64,000 nucleotides of DNA, taken from assembly GCF_017641085.1 (NCBI RefSeq), contig NZ_JAEPPI010000001.1:372001-436000 (forward strand), read 5' to 3'. Positions within the stretch are counted from its first letter, which is position 1. Each line of letters opens with the position of its first letter. The notes under the pieces are model-generated. The model did not search any database and was not told where the DNA came from. It saw only the letters and a program-made list of their open reading frames with translations. Shown here piece by piece: positions 47,469 through 56,303 of the stretch. This DNA is from Gracilimonas sp. GTDB taxonomy: Bacteria > Bacteroidota > Rhodothermia > Balneolales > Balneolaceae. The position numbers and the translations under genes are program-made.

Positions 47469-48089
47469 ATGAGAATATTAATAACAGCTCTTTTTTTATG
47501 TACCATTTTTTCAATTTCATTACCTGCACAAAATGCTGACTCAAAGACTATTCTTATTTTTGGAGACAGTATTACAGCCGGACTTGGTGTTCAGCAGGAA
47601 CAGGCCTTTCCGGCCATTATCCAGGAAAAAATTGATTCACTGGGTCTGAATCATGAAGTCATAAATGGGGGGCTAAGCGGTGAAACTTCAGCCGGAGGAG
47701 TACGGCGTATTGATTGGATTCTTCGCCGGGATATTGACATTATGGTGCTTGAACTCGGAGGAAATGACGGGCTTCGGGGAATTGATTTAAGTTCAACCAA
47801 AGACAACCTCCAGCAAATCATTGACAAGTACCGGGCAAAGAATCCGAACGGACAAATTATTCTGGCCGGGATGCAGGTGCCGCCCAACCTGGGGCAGGAA
47901 TACACATCTCAATTTCAGGAGATTTATCCTGAGCTGGCTGAAGAAAACGATCTGCCTTTGATTCCGCTCATCATGAATAAACTGGGGGGTGAAGAAGAGC
48001 TGATTCAGGGAGATGGCATTCACCCTACTCCCAAAGGGCATGAAGTAATCGCCGAAACCGTATGGGATGTTTTGAAAGAGTATCTGTAA
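47469..48089 (+). CDS. TesA-like SGNH arylesterase/lysophospholipase, exported
   Basis: A 206-residue SGNH hydrolase with a signal peptide (ALFLCTIFSISLPAQ). Block I holds the Ser nucleophile (IFGDSITAGLG), block II Gly is in GGLSGETSAGGV, block III is LELGGNDGLRGID, and block V carries the Asp-His pair (GDGIHPTPKGH). It closely follows the periplasmic multifunctional esterase TesA in length and order. It is divergent from ybbA-ybbP homologues 105 bp away. The conserved neighbourhood suggests that the esterase and the exporter act on the same lipid-like substrate, though this is not proven in any organism I can name. Confidence 0.93.
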   Translation: MRILITALFLCTIFSISLPAQNADSKTILIFGDSITAGLGVQQEQAFPAIIQEKIDSLGLNHEVINGGLSGETSAGGVRRIDWILRRDIDIMVLELGGNDGLRGIDLSSTKDNLQQIIDKYRAKNPNGQIILAGMQVPPNLGQEYTSQFQEIYPELAEENDLPLIPLIMNKLGGEEELIQGDGIHPTPKGHEVIAETVWDVLKEYL

Positions 48090-48154
48090 AACCTGAGAAG
48101 TTCATTCTCCTGTTTTATTTTAAGTGTATCCATTTTATCAAAAAAAACCTATTC

Positions 48155-49051
48155 ATGAAAAAGCTACTTATCGCTTTCGCTGCATTTTTGATTGTATCTG
48201 TCAATGCCAGTGCACAGGATTCTCTTCTCGATTACGAACCAAAAGTATTGCTGGTAACGGCTCACCCCGATGATGACGCCTTGTTTTCGGCTACCATTTT
48301 TAAGACCACCCGGTTACTGAATGGAGCGGTAGATCTGGCCTTGCTGACTAACGGAGAGGGCGGATATACCTATTCAACCCTTGGAAATTATATTTATGAC
48401 AAGGAGCTGGATAAAGAAGAAGTGGGCCGAAAGTGGCTGCCCGGAATCCGTAAGAAGGAGCTTATGGCCGGTGGCGACATTGTAGGAATTCGAAATTATT
48501 TCTTCCTCGATCAGCCGGATTTTGAGTACACCGAGGATGTAAATATCCCATTGGCGAAGTGGAATACAGATTGGGCGCGGGAAAAGCTGGCTTCAATTAT
48601 GGAAAAGGGATCGTATGATTTTCTGTTCCTGATGCTGCCGTATGAAACTACCCATGGACATCATAAAGCATCGGCGGTGATTGCCCTCCAGGCTTTACAA
48701 ACACTGCCTGAAGGGGAGCGCCCGATTGCCCTGGAAGCATTTATCCGAAGGGGAGAAGAGGATCCGGGAGTTTCATTCACAGAGCTGGAAGGATATCCTG
48801 AAACCAAAGTAATGCCGGGAAAAACATTCGAGTTCAATCGAAATCAGACTTTTGGAGTGAATGACCGAATGAATTATAACATCATCGGAAACTGGGTGAT
48901 TGCCGAGCATAAATCCCAGGGAACCATGCAGCTGCTCATGCAAAACGATACAGGGGTGATTGAACAATATTGGTACGTGGCCCTGAACGGCGAGGAAGGC
49001 CTGGAAAAAACAGCTGAGTATTTTGAAGCGGTTAATATCGTTGAACCGTGA
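48155..49051 (+). CDS. exported PIG-L family deacetylase
   Basis: A 298-residue zinc N-acetylglucosaminyl-type deacetylase with a signal peptide (MKKLLIAFAAFLIVSVNASAQ). The start at 48155 is preferred to an upstream in-frame codon for that reason. The metal/catalytic motif is TAHPDDDALFSATIF, followed by ALLTNGEGGY, RKKELMAGG and the second metal site THGHHKASAVIALQAL. The family also includes MshB and BshB. BshB enzymes of bacillithiol synthesis are cytoplasmic, so the exported form here more likely acts on periplasmic amino-sugar conjugates. It follows the TesA-like gene on the same strand by 65 bp and ends at a heptad-repeat stretch. Confidence 0.9.
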   Translation: MKKLLIAFAAFLIVSVNASAQDSLLDYEPKVLLVTAHPDDDALFSATIFKTTRLLNGAVDLALLTNGEGGYTYSTLGNYIYDKELDKEEVGRKWLPGIRKKELMAGGDIVGIRNYFFLDQPDFEYTEDVNIPLAKWNTDWAREKLASIMEKGSYDFLFLMLPYETTHGHHKASAVIALQALQTLPEGERPIALEAFIRRGEEDPGVSFTELEGYPETKVMPGKTFEFNRNQTFGVNDRMNYNIIGNWVIAEHKSQGTMQLLMQNDTGVIEQYWYVALNGEEGLEKTAEYFEAVNIVEP

Positions 49052-49062
49052 ATTCGGCTGAG

Positions 49063-49118
49063 GACCGACGACCAATGACCAATGACCGGCGATTAACGAT
49101 TAACGAAAAACCAATAAC
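49063..49118. repeat. 7-bp-period degenerate repeat between the PIG-L and SIMPL genes
   Basis: Eight consecutive heptads in strict phase: GACCGAC, GACCAAT, GACCAAT, GACCGGC, GATTAAC, GATTAAC, GAAAAAC, CAATAAC. It fills the gap between two convergent genes and has the GAC-heptad character of the block at 15187-15325. Confidence 0.7.
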
Positions 49119-49122
49119 GAAC

Positions 49123-49872
49123 TCACTCAATAGAAAAGGAGATGTTGATGTTGGCGGTTACGGAAACCGTTTGGCTGAAATCCATCATTGAGGCATCACT
49201 TCTCATGGCCTCCATAGACATTACATTCGATTTTGCCGGAAACCCGATTTGATGGTCCGAGTAATTTATGGTTTGAACCGGCCCCAGAGAAAAGCCGGAA
49301 GTCTTGGCAATCAGCTGAGCTTTTTGCTTAGCTGACTCTATGGCGCTAACCAATGCCTGCTCTTTTCCTTGAGAGATTTTCGTGGAAGAAAACTGCCCGT
49401 TAAAAGAATCAAAGCCATTTTCGATGAGCGCTACCTGAATCTCTTCATACATCCCAAAATCGTTGAAGGTCAGGCTAATGGATTGGTTGGTCCGGGTTAC
49501 CCTGGAATCGTTGTTGTTGCGATAATTTGAACTCACCCGGCTCATGCGGATAGGCTGATAGTCAATATTTTCTTCGGTGATGTTATTTTGTTTCAACAAT
49601 TTTGCCAGAAGGGATTCGCGTTCTTTGTGCAGGTTATAAGCTTCTTGTGGAGTTTCAGCTTCGGCATTTATGTTCACGTTGAAAATAATAAGGTCGGCCG
49701 GCAGCAGTTCTGAGGCACTCATGTTAATAGTGATCGTGCGCTCATTGGTTTGATTCTGGGCGGAAGTCTTTTCACTAAAACCCAAAAACATCATCGAAAC
49801 GACAAGGGTGATTTTAGTAAGCTTTCTACCAGCCGATACCATACTCGGCTTTGATTTTTTGAATGTCTGCAT
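49123..49872 (-). CDS. SIMPL-domain (DUF541) periplasmic protein
   Basis: A 249-residue exported protein with the SIMPL domain: ITINMSASELLPADLIIFNV, AETPQEAYNLHKERESLLAK, a central VTRTNQSISLTFNDFGMYEEI strand and the segment VSAIESAKQKAQLIAKTSGF. It ends in SVTANINISFSIE. The start at 49872 has a good AGAGG sequence 8 nt upstream and gives a long basic n-region before the hydrophobic core (ITLVVSMMFLGFSEKTSAQ). A start at 49842 would give a more usual signal peptide but has a weaker site. The family has been linked to stress and to interaction with signalling proteins. It overlaps the upstream membrane-protein gene by 47 bp. Confidence 0.88.
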   Translation of the reverse strand: MQTFKKSKPSMVSAGRKLTKITLVVSMMFLGFSEKTSAQNQTNERTITINMSASELLPADLIIFNVNINAEAETPQEAYNLHKERESLLAKLLKQNNITEENIDYQPIRMSRVSSNYRNNNDSRVTRTNQSISLTFNDFGMYEEIQVALIENGFDSFNGQFSSTKISQGKEQALVSAIESAKQKAQLIAKTSGFSLGPVQTINYSDHQIGFPAKSNVMSMEAMRSDASMMDFSQTVSVTANINISFSIE

Positions 49873-50446
49873 ATGATTTTCCTCTATCTAATTTAAAAAT
49901 CCGGCTTCCGGAAATGTCGTATTCCTCTAAAGAATATCCGCCTCTGTACCAACCCTCTAACAACTCCAAATATTGCTCTTTGGTTTTTTTGTTCCCTAAT
50001 TTTATGGTGAATTCATGGGTCTGATCTTTATTGGATACAGAGAATTGTAAGATAATTTTGGGGGTAAACCAGTTGAGTTTTTGAACTACATAAATTTTGA
50101 TATCCGAATTTTTAGTTATTTCAATAGGAGAATCAGGGAAAGCTTCTTTTTTCTTTGTTGGATATAGTTCAATTTTCTGTTCTGATACTTCAGCTTTTCC
50201 TGCACTCCGTCTGAACAACACTCCCATAAATGCGAATCCATAGCCAATTACCATGCCTGCTGCAAGGAGCATCTGCTGCCATCCAGCTAATTCAAAATCC
50301 AGCATATCAACAACGTATATACTGGTAAAACAGCAGACAGCAACAAACATCCAAAGTCGGAATTCGATGGTTTCGGTGAATGTAATTCTGTCCGTCAACG
50401 GATCTTTGGAGGCAGAAAGGTGTGTCAGGTTAAATTCGGCTTTCAT
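49826..50446 (-). CDS. membrane protein with two N-terminal helices and a PH-like cytoplasmic domain, function unknown
   Basis: A 206-residue protein. After a polar N-terminus come two membrane helices (LWMFVAVCCFTSIYVVDML and MLLAAGMVIGYGFAFMGVLF). The rest is a soluble beta-rich domain (KIELYPTKKKEAFPDSPIEI, IKIYVVQKLNWFTPKIILQFSV, HEFTIKLGNKKTKEQYLEL), shaped like a bacterial PH domain or the YcxB-like group. I cannot assign a family. Its start overlaps the stop of the GDSL lipoprotein gene (ATGA) and its end overlaps the SIMPL gene, so the three form one operon of envelope proteins. Confidence 0.68.
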   Translation of the reverse strand: MKAEFNLTHLSASKDPLTDRITFTETIEFRLWMFVAVCCFTSIYVVDMLDFELAGWQQMLLAAGMVIGYGFAFMGVLFRRSAGKAEVSEQKIELYPTKKKEAFPDSPIEITKNSDIKIYVVQKLNWFTPKIILQFSVSNKDQTHEFTIKLGNKKTKEQYLELLEGWYRGGYSLEEYDISGSRIFKLDRGKSYADIQKIKAEYGIGW

Positions 50447-51156
50447 GGTTCCAGAATGTGAGTTACAGTTGGCAACATCTCCTCAACCCACATGCTGTAC
50501 ATTTTTGCGGATGGATGGAGTTCATCGGAAGCCAGGAGTGAAAGATCCTCTTCAGCCACCTCTGAGATAGGCGTAATATTAATAAAAGGAATATCATATT
50601 CGCCACTGATATCTTCAGCAATAGAATTATACTCACTGATTTTTCTGCGGATTGTCTCCGGCTCTTTAGACTGAGCAAATGGCGTAACCCCATAATTGGG
50701 GATGGATATGACGAAAACATTCCGGCTGTCTCCACCCGCAAATCCGATAGCCTGTTCCAGCAATTCACGGAATTCTGTTTTATACAACTCTATATCAAGC
50801 CACTGATACTGGTTGTTAACTCCGATCAAAAGGGAAACAAGGTCGAAATCAGACGAAGGATTATGCTCAGCAATTCCATTTTTAAGGTCAGAGGTTGTCC
50901 AGCCATTGGTGGCGATAATCAGGGTGGTATCCATTTGAAAGCCGAGGGTTGCAAGAGAATCAGCCAACTGGTTGGGGTAGTTATTTTTCTGCTCAATTCC
51001 CGTACCGATTGTATATGAATCGCCAAGCGCAAGATAGGAAACAGGCTCGGCTGATTCGCTGGCAGTCTTTTTAACCTTTGTGTCGCAATTGGATAACAGC
51101 AGCACAAAAAAGAATACAGGAAAAAATTTAAAACCAGTTTTTACTGAAACATTCAT
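50443..51156 (-). CDS. SGNH/GDSL-hydrolase lipoprotein
   Basis: A 237-residue lipoprotein (lipobox Cys24 in LLLSNCDTK) with an SGNH esterase domain. Block I is LALGDSYTIGTGIEQ (Ser nucleophile), block II Gly is in TNGWTTSDL, block III is LLIGVNNQYQWLD and block V has Asp and His in ASDELHPSAKMYS. It should be an envelope esterase acting on acyl groups of lipids or glycans. First gene of a minus-strand operon with the PH-like and SIMPL genes, and divergent from the TonB-dependent receptor. Confidence 0.92.
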   Translation of the reverse strand: MNVSVKTGFKFFPVFFFVLLLSNCDTKVKKTASESAEPVSYLALGDSYTIGTGIEQKNNYPNQLADSLATLGFQMDTTLIIATNGWTTSDLKNGIAEHNPSSDFDLVSLLIGVNNQYQWLDIELYKTEFRELLEQAIGFAGGDSRNVFVISIPNYGVTPFAQSKEPETIRRKISEYNSIAEDISGEYDIPFINITPISEVAEEDLSLLASDELHPSAKMYSMWVEEMLPTVTHILEP

Positions 51157-51236
51157 GATGAAAGTGCTTAAAGGGGGTTGTTAAAGTTCTGCTAAGGATA
51201 CAAGAAGCAAAGCATTCATGCATAAATAAAAAGTAG

Positions 51237-51250
51237 TGAAAGCGCTTGCA
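51237..51250. promoter_or_regulatory. putative LacI-family operator upstream of the TonB-dependent receptor
   Basis: TGAAAGCGCTTGCA differs by one base from the perfect palindrome TGAAAGCGCTTTCA and fits the general LacI/CcpA-type operator pattern with a central CG. It lies 136 bp before the receptor ATG and 81 bp before the divergent GDSL gene start. Confidence 0.4.
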
Positions 51251-51385
51251 TTTATCCCAAAAACAGACTTTTATTTGGTGTTATATAAAAGTTCGGCCGA
51301 AATACGAGTTTCCATATATATGGGCTTATTTTACAGACGGTATAAAAAGTTGGCCTCTCTAACCATAATCAAAAGGATCAATACA

Positions 51386-54319
51386 ATGAGCAACATGATT
51401 CAGCGAGTATTTACCTTGTGTATGATACTTACCTTTTGCGTGTGTAGCACAATTACGTACGCATCGAACATAGAAGATGAAACAGTAATATCAGGAATAG
51501 TCACTGATGTGGATGGTGAGCCATTAGCCGGGGTTAACATCCGGGTTGACGGTAAAGTAATCGGGACTTCTACACGCCCTGACGGCACGTTTAGCTTAAC
51601 TGTGCAGCAAGACCCTCCAATAACGCTTATTGTATCTATTGTTGGATTTACATCTCAGCGAGTAGAAATAACCGAAGCCGTAGTTGACGACCTTGAGATT
51701 GTTCTGCAAGAACAAACCATTTCGGGGGGCGACCTCGTTGTTTCGGCTTCCAGGGTTGAGGAAAGTATCTTAGAAGCACCGGTTACCATCGAGCGTCAGG
51801 ATGCTATTCAGATCAGAACAGCCGCTTCCGATGATTATTATAAAGCGCTTAGCACGCTCAAAGGTGTTGATATGACAACCAGTAGTATCAATTTTCAGAT
51901 TGTGAATGCAAGGGGATTCAACTCTACCGGTAACACACGAATGGTTCAGTTAACCGATGGAATGGACACCCAGGCACCGGCGCTAAACTTCCCCATCGGG
52001 AATTTGAACGGTCCTTCTCAATTAGATGTAGAAAGCATGGAATTTATCCCGGGTGCTTCTTCTGCACTGTACGGACCAAATGCTTTTAACGGTATTCTGC
52101 TGGTGAACAGCAAGGATCCTTTTAACTATCCCGGCTTAAGCGTTATGGTTAAATCGGGTGTGAATCATGTTGACAGCCGTCCAACATTAGGTGAGCCGGA
52201 TGATGCACAGCCGCTTTTTGAAACGGCGATACGCTATGCTAAATCATTTAATAACAAATTCGCTTTTAAAGTGAATTTCTCTTACTCGAAGGCCGAAGAC
52301 TGGAGAGGTATTAATTATTCCGACAAAAATTCATCCCTGAATAACGGTTTTGCGAATAACCCGGCCTATGACGGAGTTCATACTTATGGAGATGATGGTA
52401 CCTTCAATATTGCATTGTTGGGCCTGCCCGGACCTACCCGAACACAAATCGCTCAAAACGTTTCGGCCCAAACTGGCGTACCGGAAAGCGAAGTTGAACA
52501 ATATTTAGCGGCATTGCCTGCCCAACCTGTTGCCCGAACAGGATATCGTGAAGAATACCTGGTTGACAGTGGAGCTGAAAACCTGAAGCTCGGAACATCT
52601 TTACACTACCGATTAAATGATGCTGTTGAAGCCAGCTATACCTTTAATTACGGTTACGGAACTTCGGTTTACAGTGGTGCTCAGCGTTACAGCCTGAAGA
52701 ACTTCAACATCTCCCAGCACAAGATTCAGGTCGAAGGAGATAACTTCATGGTGAAAGCTTACGGAACTTTTGAAAATTCAGGAGATTCTTACATCGCTGA
52801 TTTCGTTGGATTTTCTATTAATGATCAGTACCTGAATACCTCACAGTGGTATGGAGCCTATGGCGGTACGTTTGCAGGCGGGCTTATTCAAGCGGCAGCC
52901 CAGGCTCAGGGAGGCGACCCTTCGTACAACCAAGCTACGGTTAACGCTATCCTGAGTAATACGGCAGTAGTGAGTCAGTTCCATGCAGCAGCCCGGGCAG
53001 CAGCCGATGCCAACCGTTTTGCACCCGGTTCTGATGCTTTTGAAAACGCCAAGAACACGGCCCTTCAAAACGTAGTACCTAATGGTGCTCTTTTCGATGA
53101 TCAGTCCCGCTTCCTGCATACTGAAGGTCAGTATAACTTCAAGAATGAAATTGATTTCATGGATCTTCAGGCCGGAGTGAGCTTCAGACAGTATCAACTG
53201 CGCTCTAATGGAACCATCTTTGATGATGACGGCGGCGTAGAGATTAACGAGTTTGGTGGGTTTGTTCAGGGTTCTAAATCCTTCATGGAGGATCGCATTA
53301 AGCTGATCGGTTCTCTGCGTTATGATAAGAATGAGAACTTCGATGGGCAGTTTAACCCACGTATTTCAACGGTGATTAACACCTTTGATAATCAAAACCT
53401 GCGGGCTTCTTATCAAACCGGTTTCCGTAACCCGACTACACAGGGGCAATACATCGACTTGAATGTACTTACGGCCCGATTATTAGGTGGTCTGCCTTTC
53501 CTTGCTGATAAGTATAACATTACTCAGAGTGCTTTTACTTTGGAAAGTGTTCAGGACTTCACCACGCAAGTATTAGCAGGAAATCCTGCTGCTGCGGGAG
53601 AGCTGGTACCTTACAATAACTTTGAGCCCGTAAAGCCAGAGCAAATCCAGACGTTTGAGATTGGATATAAAGGTCTGTTAGGAGATAAATTATTCTTCGA
53701 CATGGCTTATTACTACAATATCTATAACGACTTTATTGCTCAGTTCCGCGTACGTCAGATCAACCAGGATCAGAACAGTGATGGAGTTATACAGGATAGT
53801 GAAATTCTGCCATTGACAGCACAAACGGCGCCACTGCTATTGTCCGGTTCAGCACTTAACACCTTCCAGGTGTATACCAATGTTGACAACGAGGTAGAAT
53901 CGCAAGGTGCTGTAGTCGGGTTCGACTATAGCCTGCCAAGCAACTTTAAGGTAAGTGCAAACTACAACTGGAATAAACTGATTACCGATCAGAATGAAGG
54001 TTTTATCTTCGACTATAACACTCCGGAGCATAAAGTTAATGTTGGTTTAAGCAACAGAAGTCTGACCGAAAGTCTGGGTTTCAACGTGACCTGGAGATGG
54101 CAGGATGAGTTCAGATGGGTTTCCTCTTTTGCAGATGGAACCGTTCCTGCGGTATCCACAATCGATGCCCAGGTATCTTATAAGCTGAATAGCCTTAACT
54201 CGATTGTTAAAGTTGGAGGAAGCAACATCACCAACAACCGACATATTCTGAACTACGGCGGACCAAGTTTGGGTGCCATCTATTATGTCTCATTGACATT
54301 TGACGAGTTCCTGAACTAA
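51386..54319 (+). CDS. TonB-dependent outer-membrane receptor with CarboxypepD_reg-like N-terminus
   Basis: A 977-residue outer-membrane transporter powered by TonB. The start at 51386 (MSNMIQRVFTLCMILTFCV) gives a clean signal peptide and has AAAGGA upstream; the longer frame adds 50 unlikely residues. Domains: a CarboxypepD_reg-like beta sandwich (VISGIVTDVDGEPLAGVNIR) at 30-115, the plug (ISGGDLVVSASRVEESILEA, with NARGFNSTGNTRMVQLTDGM and SSALYGPNAFNGILLVNSKD) and a 22-strand barrel ending in YYVSLTFDEFLN. SusC-like carboxypeptidase repeats are usual in Bacteroidota. No SusD partner follows, so the ligand is open. A possible LacI-type operator lies upstream and a strong terminator downstream. 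Confidence 0.95.
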   Translation: MSNMIQRVFTLCMILTFCVCSTITYASNIEDETVISGIVTDVDGEPLAGVNIRVDGKVIGTSTRPDGTFSLTVQQDPPITLIVSIVGFTSQRVEITEAVVDDLEIVLQEQTISGGDLVVSASRVEESILEAPVTIERQDAIQIRTAASDDYYKALSTLKGVDMTTSSINFQIVNARGFNSTGNTRMVQLTDGMDTQAPALNFPIGNLNGPSQLDVESMEFIPGASSALYGPNAFNGILLVNSKDPFNYPGLSVMVKSGVNHVDSRPTLGEPDDAQPLFETAIRYAKSFNNKFAFKVNFSYSKAEDWRGINYSDKNSSLNNGFANNPAYDGVHTYGDDGTFNIALLGLPGPTRTQIAQNVSAQTGVPESEVEQYLAALPAQPVARTGYREEYLVDSGAENLKLGTSLHYRLNDAVEASYTFNYGYGTSVYSGAQRYSLKNFNISQHKIQVEGDNFMVKAYGTFENSGDSYIADFVGFSINDQYLNTSQWYGAYGGTFAGGLIQAAAQAQGGDPSYNQATVNAILSNTAVVSQFHAAARAAADANRFAPGSDAFENAKNTALQNVVPNGALFDDQSRFLHTEGQYNFKNEIDFMDLQAGVSFRQYQLRSNGTIFDDDGGVEINEFGGFVQGSKSFMEDRIKLIGSLRYDKNENFDGQFNPRISTVINTFDNQNLRASYQTGFRNPTTQGQYIDLNVLTARLLGGLPFLADKYNITQSAFTLESVQDFTTQVLAGNPAAAGELVPYNNFEPVKPEQIQTFEIGYKGLLGDKLFFDMAYYYNIYNDFIAQFRVRQINQDQNSDGVIQDSEILPLTAQTAPLLLSGSALNTFQVYTNVDNEVESQGAVVGFDYSLPSNFKVSANYNWNKLITDQNEGFIFDYNTPEHKVNVGLSNRSLTESLGFNVTWRWQDEFRWVSSFADGTVPAVSTIDAQVSYKLNSLNSIVKVGGSNITNNRHILNYGGPSLGAIYYVSLTFDEFLN

Positions 54320-54341
54320 ACATCTGTACAACAGAACTTTG

Positions 54342-54377
54342 AAGCCCCCGCTCATGCATATGAGCGGGGGCTTTTTT
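54342..54377 (+). terminator. intrinsic terminator of the TonB-dependent receptor gene
   Basis: AAGCCCCCGCTCAT, loop GCAT, ATGAGCGGGGGCTT: fourteen perfect pairs, followed by a run of six T (54372-54377). Its stem closely resembles the terminator at 56778-56811. Confidence 0.92.
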
Positions 54378-54444
54378 ATGCCATTTACTAAAAGGGATGT
54401 CATAATGAAGTAACTTTGTCATTTCATGGGAAGAGATAGATTGA

Positions 54445-54461
54445 TGGCATACTATTTGCTC
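54445..54461 (+). promoter_or_regulatory. putative sigma-54 (-24/-12) promoter of grpE-dnaJ
   Basis: TGGCATACTATTTGCTC fits TGGCACG-N4-TTGCA well: TGGCA and TTGC are intact. The GG at 54446-54447 and the GC at 54458-54459 are exactly 12 bp apart. A start near 54471 would leave a leader of about 42 nt before grpE. Confidence 0.65.
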
Positions 54462-54512
54462 TGATCATTACAAACAAAGAAAATCCAAAGTATTAATACT
54501 GACTACAAGTAG

Positions 54513-55094
54513 ATGAGCAAAGAAAAGATTTCAGAAGAAGATATCTCGACTCAGGAAGAGGTCGCTGAAGAAGTTCAAGATAATGAAACGGCTTCTGAGG
54601 CTGGCAATGAAGAACAAGAATCAGCCAGGAACGATAAAGATGCGAGAATTGAAGAGCTGGAGCAGGAACTGGCGAACACTAAAGATGGTCTGCTTCGTAA
54701 AGCGGCTGAGTTAGAAAACGTTCGCAAGCGTGTACAGCGCGAACGCGTTCAGCTTTTTGAAGAAGCGAAGGCCGGCGCCCTTGAAGACTTTATGCCCATC
54801 AGTGACGACCTGTTACGAACCCTTAAGGCAGCCGAAGAATCAGAAATAGAAGACAGCTTTCTGGAAGGGGTGAAAATGGTTGCCGATAAATTTGAGAAGG
54901 TGCTGGAAAAGCACGGCGTTGAACGCATCAACGAGACAGGTGTGCCCTTTGACGTGAACCTACACGATGCCATGATGAAACAACCCGCCCCGAATGAAGA
55001 AACCGGAAGTGATGTGGTTCTTCAGGTACTGGACAGTGGCTACAAAATTGGCAATCGCACAATCCGTCATGCTAAAGTTATAGTGAGCGAATAA
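54513..55094 (+). CDS. grpE: nucleotide exchange factor GrpE
   Basis: A 193-residue cochaperone that releases ADP from DnaK. Residues 1-50 are acidic and disordered (EEDISTQEEVAEEVQDNETA), followed by a long dimerising helix (ELEQELANTKDGLLRKAAELENVRKR split over heptads) and the C-terminal beta wing: GVERINETGVPFDVNLHDAM, VLQVLDSGYKIGNRTIRHAKVIVSE. Length is normal. It lies 3 bp before dnaJ and begins an operon with a -24/-12 element upstream. dnaK is not in this window. Confidence 0.97.
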   Translation: MSKEKISEEDISTQEEVAEEVQDNETASEAGNEEQESARNDKDARIEELEQELANTKDGLLRKAAELENVRKRVQRERVQLFEEAKAGALEDFMPISDDLLRTLKAAEESEIEDSFLEGVKMVADKFEKVLEKHGVERINETGVPFDVNLHDAMMKQPAPNEETGSDVVLQVLDSGYKIGNRTIRHAKVIVSE

Positions 55095-55097
55095 GAC

Positions 55098-56285
55098 ATG
55101 TCTACCCAAAGAGATTATTACGAAATATTAGGAGTTGATAAAGGTGCTTCAGAGTCGGAGATAAAAAAGGCCTATCGAAAAATGGCCATGAAGTACCACC
55201 CCGACCGTAACAAGGGAGATAAAGAAGCAGAGAAGAAATTCAAAGAGGCGTCTGAGGCGTACGAAGTACTCAAAGATTCTGATAAAAGAGCCCGGTATGA
55301 TCAGTTTGGTCACCAGGGAGTGAATGGAAATGGTGGCTTTGGCGGCGGAGCCGGAGTGGACTTTGACAATATGGGCTTCGAAGATATTTTCAGCCGTTTT
55401 GGGGATATCTTTGGTAGCGGATTTTTTGGAGAAGAAGCTTTCGGGGGTGGAGGCCGCAGAGGTCGCTCCCGAAGCAGGAAAGAACCCGGACAACCCGGTT
55501 CTGACATGAAAATCAGAATGCCTTTGACGCTTGAAGAAATTGCTTTTGGAGCCGAGAAGAAGCTCAAAATCAAAAAGCAGATCAAATGTGATGAGTGTAA
55601 CGGTACCGGTGCAGAAACTAATTCCGACTTTGAAACATGCGGAACCTGTAATGGAATGGGTGAAGTACGGCAGGTAACACGAACCATGCTTGGACAAATG
55701 GTGAACGTTCAGGCTTGTCCGAATTGTGCAGGTGAAGGCCGCATCATCAAGAGTAAATGTAAGAAATGTGGTGGTGAAGGCCGTGTGAAAGGGGAAGAAA
55801 CCATTAAAGTTAATATCCCTTCCGGTGTTTCCAATGGAAATTACATCACGCTGCGCGGACAGGGTAATGCCGGTCGTCGTGGTGGCTCAGCCGGGGCGTT
55901 AATTGTGCTTATAGAAGAGAAAGAGCACGAGCATTTTGACCGCGATGGGAACAATATCTATTACAACTTAACCCTGAGCGTGCCTGATGCAATTTTGGGA
56001 ACCGAAGTACAGGTTCCTACACTGAAGGGTAAAGCCAAGCTTAAAATCGATCCCGGAACACAGCCCGGAAAAATGTTGCGTATGCGCGGGCGTGGGATTA
56101 AAGGGTTGAATAATTCAGGCGATGGCGATCAGTATGTACGCCTAAATGTGTACATCCCTGAAGAATTGACGGACAAGCAAAAAGAAGCCGTCAAGTCATT
56201 TAAAGACGAAGAGAATTTTGACCCATCTAACCTGGATGGTAGCGAGAAGAATTTCTTCTCTAAAATGAAGGACATGTTTGGTTAA
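55098..56285 (+). CDS. dnaJ: chaperone DnaJ (type I Hsp40)
   Basis: A 395-residue type I J-protein that stimulates DnaK. The J-domain has the HPD motif ([20 protein letters not shown]). A Gly/Phe-rich region follows ([20 protein letters not shown]), then four CxxCxGxG zinc-binding repeats ([40 protein letters not shown]) and the two C-terminal substrate-binding beta domains ([25 protein letters not shown]). The last residues carry Asp/Phe ([10 protein letters not shown]). It follows grpE by 3 bp in one operon. Confidence 0.98.
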   Translation: MSTQRDYYEILGVDKGASESEIKKAYRKMAMKYHPDRNKGDKEAEKKFKEASEAYEVLKDSDKRARYDQFGHQGVNGNGGFGGGAGVDFDNMGFEDIFSRFGDIFGSGFFGEEAFGGGGRRGRSRSRKEPGQPGSDMKIRMPLTLEEIAFGAEKKLKIKKQIKCDECNGTGAETNSDFETCGTCNGMGEVRQVTRTMLGQMVNVQACPNCAGEGRIIKSKCKKCGGEGRVKGEETIKVNIPSGVSNGNYITLRGQGNAGRRGGSAGALIVLIEEKEHEHFDRDGNNIYYNLTLSVPDAILGTEVQVPTLKGKAKLKIDPGTQPGKMLRMRGRGIKGLNNSGDGDQYVRLNVYIPEELTDKQKEAVKSFKDEENFDPSNLDGSEKNFFSKMKDMFG

Positions 56286-56303
56286 AACCCACAAAATTAA
56301 ATT

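Noticed and set aside
48062-48154. Upstream extension of the PIG-L gene (31 codons)
   Set aside because: It overlaps the end of the TesA-like gene and destroys the signal peptide; the ATG at 48155 fits an exported protein.
51236-51385. Upstream 50-codon extension of the TonB-dependent receptor
   Set aside because: Its start is inside the putative operator, the sequence is AT-rich leader, and the ATG at 51386 has a good signal peptide and a purine-rich site before it.
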